DNA of 61,837 nucleotides from an uncultured Verrucomicrobiae bacterium (GTDB lineage Bacteria > Verrucomicrobiota > Verrucomicrobiia > Limisphaerales > J093): NCBI GenBank assembly GCA_937946835.1, contig CALFAV010000002.1:1-61837 (forward strand), in the 5' to 3' direction. Position 1 is the first letter of the stretch, and each line of letters starts with the position of its first letter. Below the pieces are notes generated by a model, which was not told the origin of the DNA, searched no databases, and saw only the letters and a list, made by a program, of their open reading frames with translations. Below are positions 58,291 to 61,837 of this stretch, piece after piece. Made by a program: the position numbers and the translations under genes.

Positions 58291-58344
58291 GACGGCGGGG
58301 AAGCCGTCCCGCCACCGTTCTCCCTGACGGCGGGTAAGCCGCCG
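58291..58344. repeat. Two adjacent hairpin repeats
   Basis: GACGGC-GGGGAA-GCCGTC (58291-58308) and CGGCGG-GTAAG-CCGCCG (58328-58344) lie between the ferredoxin terminator and tsaD. Together with 2633-2651 they share the half '(G)G(G/T)AAGCCG', suggesting a REP-like family. Confidence 0.45.
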
Positions 58345-58345
58345 G

Positions 58346-59476
58346 TTACGTCAATTCCCAGCTCGGCAGCATTTCCGCATCCAACGGCGTGGGCGCACAG
58401 CCCCGGCGCAGAAGCCTTTCGGCCAGGACCGCGACCATGGCGGCGTTGTCGGTGCAAAGGCGTGGCTCGGCCAGTCGCAGGCGCAATCCCGCCTCCGCGC
58501 ATTCCGCGGCCAGGCGCCCACGCAAGGCGCGGTTGCAGGTGACGCCTCCGGACGCAGTGACACAACGCACACCCAACCGCCGGGCGGCGCGGAGGGTCTT
58601 GGTCACCAGCACGTCCACGATGGCCGCCTGCACGCTGGCGCAGAGGTCGCGGCGGCGCGCCGGGTCGCGCCCCACCTCCGGGTGGTCGCGCAGAAAATAA
58701 CGCACTGCCGTCTTAAGCCCGCTGAAACTGAAATCGTCGTTCGGCTCGTTCAGCAACGGCCGGGGGAAGGGGAAGGCGGCAGGATCGCCCCCCACGGCCA
58801 GTTGATCCAAGAGCGGGCCGCCCGGGTAGGGCAGGCCGATCAACTTGGCCGTCTTGTCGAAGCATTCCCCCGCGGCGTCGTCCACCGTGCCGCCCAGCAG
58901 GCGATGTTGGCCTTCGGCCGCCACGTGCACCAACAACGTGTGTCCGCCGCTGACGATGAGCGACACGTTCGGCTCAAACTGCTCGAACTGCGCGCGCAAT
59001 GGCTCGCCGCCAATCCACGGAGAATACAAGTGCGCCTCGTGGTGGTGGATGCCGAAAAACGGGCGCTCCAGAGCAAAGGCGATGGCCTGGGCCGCGCGCA
59101 GGCCCACCATCAGCGCGTTGGGCAGGCCCGGACCGCGCGTGGCGGCCACCGCCGCCAGCTCCCCGGGCAAGACCCCCGCCTGCGCCAGGACGCACCGGGC
59201 CAGGGGTAGCCAGTTGCGCAGGTGCTCGCGCGTGGCCAGCTCCGGCACCACGCCGCCGTATTCGGCATGGAGTGTCCCCTGGGACGCCACCACAGCGGCC
59301 AACACCCGGCCGTCCCGCACCACCGCGCAAGCGGTCTCATCACAGGAAGTTTCCAGCCCCAGAATGGTCAGCGAACTCGGCGCGCCGCTGGTGCCGGAGG
59401 ACGCGGCAGGCCGGGCCGTTTCGGAGGATGAACCCGGTCCGGTTCCGGGCTGGGTCGGTGTCGGTGCGGTGGTCAA
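58346..59476 (-). CDS. tsaD: tRNA N6-adenosine threonylcarbamoyltransferase
   Basis: TsaD catalyses the last step of t6A37 synthesis on ANN-decoding tRNAs. It has 'ILGLETSCDETACAVVRDGR', the metal-binding 'FGIHHHEAHLY', 'SLIVSGGHTLLVHV', 'DDAAGECFDKTAKLIGLPYP' and 'TASGGVTCNRALRGRLAAE'. There is no ATG before the conserved core. The longer open frame runs back through the tRNA gene and is not real. I use TTG 59476, giving 376 residues with a ~39-residue Thr/Pro/Ser-rich extension; a CTG close to 'ILGLETS' is an alternative. It follows tRNA-Leu by 14 bases and is probably on the same transcript. Confidence 0.9.
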   Translation of the reverse strand: MTTAPTPTQPGTGPGSSSETARPAASSGTSGAPSSLTILGLETSCDETACAVVRDGRVLAAVVASQGTLHAEYGGVVPELATREHLRNWLPLARCVLAQAGVLPGELAAVAATRGPGLPNALMVGLRAAQAIAFALERPFFGIHHHEAHLYSPWIGGEPLRAQFEQFEPNVSLIVSGGHTLLVHVAAEGQHRLLGGTVDDAAGECFDKTAKLIGLPYPGGPLLDQLAVGGDPAAFPFPRPLLNEPNDDFSFSGLKTAVRYFLRDHPEVGRDPARRRDLCASVQAAIVDVLVTKTLRAARRLGVRCVTASGGVTCNRALRGRLAAECAEAGLRLRLAEPRLCTDNAAMVAVLAERLLRRGCAPTPLDAEMLPSWELT

Positions 59477-59490
59477 GGAATGCGGGAAAT

Positions 59491-59575
59491 TGGTGGGCGC
59501 GACAGGACTTGAACCTGCACGGCTTGCGCCAAGGGATCCTAAGTCCCTCGTGTCTGCCAGTTCCACCACGCGCCC
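59491..59575 (-). tRNA. tRNA-Leu (anticodon UAG)
   Basis: The minus-strand acceptor GGGCGCG (59575-59569) pairs with CGCGCCC (59501-59495). The anticodon arm is AGGGA-CTTAGGA-TCCCT with anticodon TAG, and a long variable arm ('TTGGCGCAAGCCGTG') marks a class II tRNA. The T arm has 'GGTTCAAGTCC'. CCA is encoded (59493-59491). It reads CUA codons. Confidence 0.95.
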
Positions 59576-59599
59576 AACCCTCGGGAACTGCGCTCGGTG

Positions 59600-59628
59600 A
59601 ACCTAAACCGGCGGCACCCCCGGGCCAA
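59600..59628 (-). promoter_or_regulatory. tRNA-Leu promoter
   Basis: On the minus strand TTGGCC (59628-59623), a 17-bp spacer and TAGGTT (59605-59600), 24 bases before the mature tRNA 5' end. Confidence 0.6.
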
Positions 59629-59666
59629 GGCAAATCCCCGCGCGACGCCGCCCCGGGGCCGCCACC

Positions 59667-61784
59667 TCAGCGGACCACCTTCAGCGCCAGGTCGTGGGTG
59701 AACTCCGGCACGACCAGCGCCAGGCGGCCGTCCCGGACCCGGGCCGGAGCGGCTTCGAGCACCTCCCCGCTGCGCGTGTCCCCCCACTCGACCCGGCACT
59801 CGCCGTCGGCCAGGTCGGTCAGCACCAGTTGAGCGCCACGCACCGGCGCCGGCGTTTGCCCCGCCGTCACCACGTGTTTCCACGCCGCGGCGCGATGGAA
59901 GCACCAGACCCACGCGGCGCGGCGGGTCTTCAATCCCACCACCCGTACGGCGCCGGCGGCGGTTTCGTCGGTGAACGCCTGCACCTCGCCGCCGGTCCAG
60001 GGCACGTCCGCCAAAAACCGGCTCAGCGGCCGGTAATGCGGGTAATGGTTGCGTTCGTCGAGCCGTTCCCACCACCACGCCAGTGCGGTGCCGCTGGTGC
60101 CGGACAGCGCCGAGGCCCAAAGCATGTTGTGGAAATCCACCAGCTCGCGGCTGCGTTTCATTTCGTCGGTGAGGCGCCACTGGTCGTCCGCCAGCCCGCA
60201 CTCGCCCTGCAGGGCCGGCTTGTTCGGGGCCTGCTCGCGCAGCCAGCGCGCGCGGTCCAGGATGCCTTCGACCTCGTCCCGCAACCGCGCGTGGTCGGCG
60301 GGGCGGTAGTAGAAATGCACGTCGGCCAGGTCCAGCTTGGGGTGGCGGCAGTCCTTCGGCGAGGGTCCCCAGGTGCTGGTGCTGCGCAGGTGCCCCCACG
60401 GGTCGGTGCGTTCCAGGAACTCGCCCAGTTCGGAGTAAAAGCGGTCGGTGGGCAGCCCCGGGTCCATCTCGTTCCAATACTCCCAGGCCGCCACGCTGGT
60501 GAAGGCGCCCCAGCGGGCCACGGCGTAGCGCAACGTCTTTTGGGCGTCGGCAATGGCCCGGTCGTAGGCCGCGCTGGTGGGGTCCTTGAGGGCGGCCATG
60601 TAGAGGTCGCGGGTCAGCAGGCAGAGCTGCAGGTACACGCCGTGGCGTTGGGCGGCGACCAGCAATTCATCCAGCCAGAAGCAGTCCAGCGGATTGTACC
60701 AGCCGCGGGCCGGTCGGTTCACGTCCGCCTCCCAGAGCAGTTCCGGCCCGCCACCGGCCTCCCGGAGCGAGAGGTCCGCCAGCCAGGCCTCACCCGGGCC
60801 GTCGCGGCGGAAGCGCATCTCCGCCAACCAAAAATCCTCCGGCCCGGTGGTGAATTCGTGCCGGAACGGCGCCCAGGTTTCCGGCACGGCCGGGGCGAGA
60901 TTGGGCGAAGTGGTACCCTGCACCTCGAGCCGAACCGCCCCTCCGGCCCCGGCCCGCACCCGGCCGGTCACGCGATAGGTTGTGGCGGGGCGAAGGGCCA
61001 CGTCATGCGAGGGGCGCACGGGGGTGACTGTGTTGGTGAGCCACACGCACCGGCGGCCGGGTTCACCGGGCATGGGCACGATCGGCACCTGCCCTTCCCA
61101 GGAGCGGCCCCAGGCGCTTTTGGGGGCTTCAATCGCCAGCGCCCAGTCGCCGCAACCGGTCCACACGCGCAGGTAATTCGCGCCATGGGCGGCCAGCCGT
61201 GCGAAGGCCTCCTCGGCCCGGCTCAGGGTGAAGTACTGCTCCGAGCCGATGAACGCGAGGTTCTGGCCAATGGCGAAAAAGGGCGTGCCGTCGCTGAACT
61301 CCAACCAGCGGGGATCGCCGCGGCTCACCCGCAGGAAGCCGGGCCGGGTGGGGGGCAAACCGGTGAAACGAACCGGCTCGGAACTGCGCACCCCCCGGGC
61401 ATCCCGCACTTCGGCCGTCGCAGTGAACTCACCGACCCGGGTGGGCGCGAAGCGGACTTTCCAGCCCGGTTCGCCTCGCGGATAGAACCAGTCGCGCCCG
61501 CCCACGCGCCGGCGCTCGTAATCCTGGCCGAAGAACGCCGGCACGCGCCACGTCTGCCCCGCCGCGCGAAACACCACCGCCGCATCCACCCCGGCCGGGT
61601 CAAACGGGTCGGGCGGAGTCTCCAGCCCGGGCAACTCGAATTCGAGCACTTCAAAACATCGGACTTCCGCGCGGGGACACACCAGCCGCAGCGGCGCGGG
61701 TTCGGCGGCTTGCCCGAAAAGCAGCATGGCCGCCACGGCGGCGGCTATTCCCGGGGCCAGAGGCAAAGGCGATCGAGATGACAT
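59667..61784 (-). CDS. Exported glycoside hydrolase with DUF5060-like N-terminal domain
   Basis: The 705-residue protein starts at ATG 61784 with a signal peptide ('APGIAAAVAAMLLFGQAAEP'). A DUF5060-like beta-sandwich follows ('ECRCFEVLEFEL'-type 'VRCFEVLEFELPG', 'GWKVRFAPTRVGEFTATAEV', residues ~35-140). Then comes a TIM barrel interrupted by a carbohydrate-binding-like insert (~240-350). Catalytic Glu candidates are in 'SVAAWEYWNEMDPGLP' (acid/base, NE) and 'PALQGECGLADDQW' (nucleophile). This is clan GH-A (GH5/DUF4038-like). The C-terminus is a small beta domain. It acts on an extracellular polysaccharide of unknown type. The upstream promoter is not clear within the window. Confidence 0.82.
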   Translation of the reverse strand: MSSRSPLPLAPGIAAAVAAMLLFGQAAEPAPLRLVCPRAEVRCFEVLEFELPGLETPPDPFDPAGVDAAVVFRAAGQTWRVPAFFGQDYERRRVGGRDWFYPRGEPGWKVRFAPTRVGEFTATAEVRDARGVRSSEPVRFTGLPPTRPGFLRVSRGDPRWLEFSDGTPFFAIGQNLAFIGSEQYFTLSRAEEAFARLAAHGANYLRVWTGCGDWALAIEAPKSAWGRSWEGQVPIVPMPGEPGRRCVWLTNTVTPVRPSHDVALRPATTYRVTGRVRAGAGGAVRLEVQGTTSPNLAPAVPETWAPFRHEFTTGPEDFWLAEMRFRRDGPGEAWLADLSLREAGGGPELLWEADVNRPARGWYNPLDCFWLDELLVAAQRHGVYLQLCLLTRDLYMAALKDPTSAAYDRAIADAQKTLRYAVARWGAFTSVAAWEYWNEMDPGLPTDRFYSELGEFLERTDPWGHLRSTSTWGPSPKDCRHPKLDLADVHFYYRPADHARLRDEVEGILDRARWLREQAPNKPALQGECGLADDQWRLTDEMKRSRELVDFHNMLWASALSGTSGTALAWWWERLDERNHYPHYRPLSRFLADVPWTGGEVQAFTDETAAGAVRVVGLKTRRAAWVWCFHRAAAWKHVVTAGQTPAPVRGAQLVLTDLADGECRVEWGDTRSGEVLEAAPARVRDGRLALVVPEFTHDLALKVVR

Positions 61785-61837
61785 GACGCCCCTTGGTTTG
61801 CGCCGTCGCCGGACGCCGGGCAAGCCCAACCGGCACG

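Noticed and set aside
59477..59569. N-terminal extension of TsaD starting at an ATG inside the tRNA region
   Set aside because: The residues 'MVELADTRDLGS' are the translated tRNA-Leu gene, a known artefact.

Overview
The window is GC-rich DNA (roughly two thirds G+C by eye) from a Gram-negative bacterium of the PVC group, most likely Verrucomicrobiota (Limisphaerales/Pedosphaera-like). Supporting evidence is an oversized GreA of 718 residues of the kind seen in Chlamydiae and relatives, two DUF1080 proteins, a Tat-exported xylose-isomerase-like TIM barrel, a verrucomicrobial prepilin remnant, and exported proteins with the C-terminal '[17 protein letters not shown]' type region. LptD shows an LPS outer membrane. 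The species assignment is inference; no rRNA gene is present.

Layout. 1-2720: the end of an exported protein, then a gene graveyard (GT-C membrane protein remnant, pilin fused to a duplicated 118-bp end piece, heptanucleotide repeats, dispersed hairpin repeats). 2720-5114 (-): purS-purQ-gltX. 5253-11867 (+): an Ig-like exported protein, class II ribonucleotide reductase, GAPDH and a strong terminator. 12209-16886 (+): nucleoside-type MFS transporter, TIM-barrel sugar enzyme, lptD. 16997-19730 (-): SMP-30 protein, a decayed toxin with its antitoxin, DUF1080 protein. 20166-24171: PfkB kinase, MoCo-carrier/cupin/radical SAM cluster, A-type Fe-S carrier, half-size TauE. 24212-31650: divergent greA and rsmB, then a translation operon prs-rplY-pth-rpsF-ssb-rplI. 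31714-35434 (-): citramalate synthase, phosphodiester glycosidase, UroD-like protein. 35631-40203: sialate O-acetylesterase, Ala/Pro-rich membrane protein, thioredoxin, prepilin peptidase and aroE. 40501-51284: CBS protein, PQQ propeller plus DUF1080, arabinose/fucose isomerase-like enzyme, tandem esterase, HEAT protein, amidohydrolase. 51382-57876: hicBA, and a marR-lplT-aas phospholipid repair operon divergent from a dicarboxylate/amino acid symporter. 57932-61784: ferredoxin, tRNA-Leu(UAG)-tsaD, and a DUF5060-type glycoside hydrolase.

The genes together describe a heterotroph that degrades polysaccharides (glycoside hydrolase, sialate and glucuronoyl-type esterases, DUF1080 proteins, sugar isomerase and kinase) and has a full set of informational genes.

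The most interesting general signal is regulatory. Many first-in-operon genes carry a TTGaCA-like -35 and a GC-adapted TANNNT -10 (often TAGCGT, TAGGCT or TAGCTT) about 17 bp apart, with the -10 ending only 5-9 bases before the start codon. Transcription would then begin at or next to the start codon, giving leaderless mRNAs. Most of these starts lack a convincing Shine-Dalgarno sequence.
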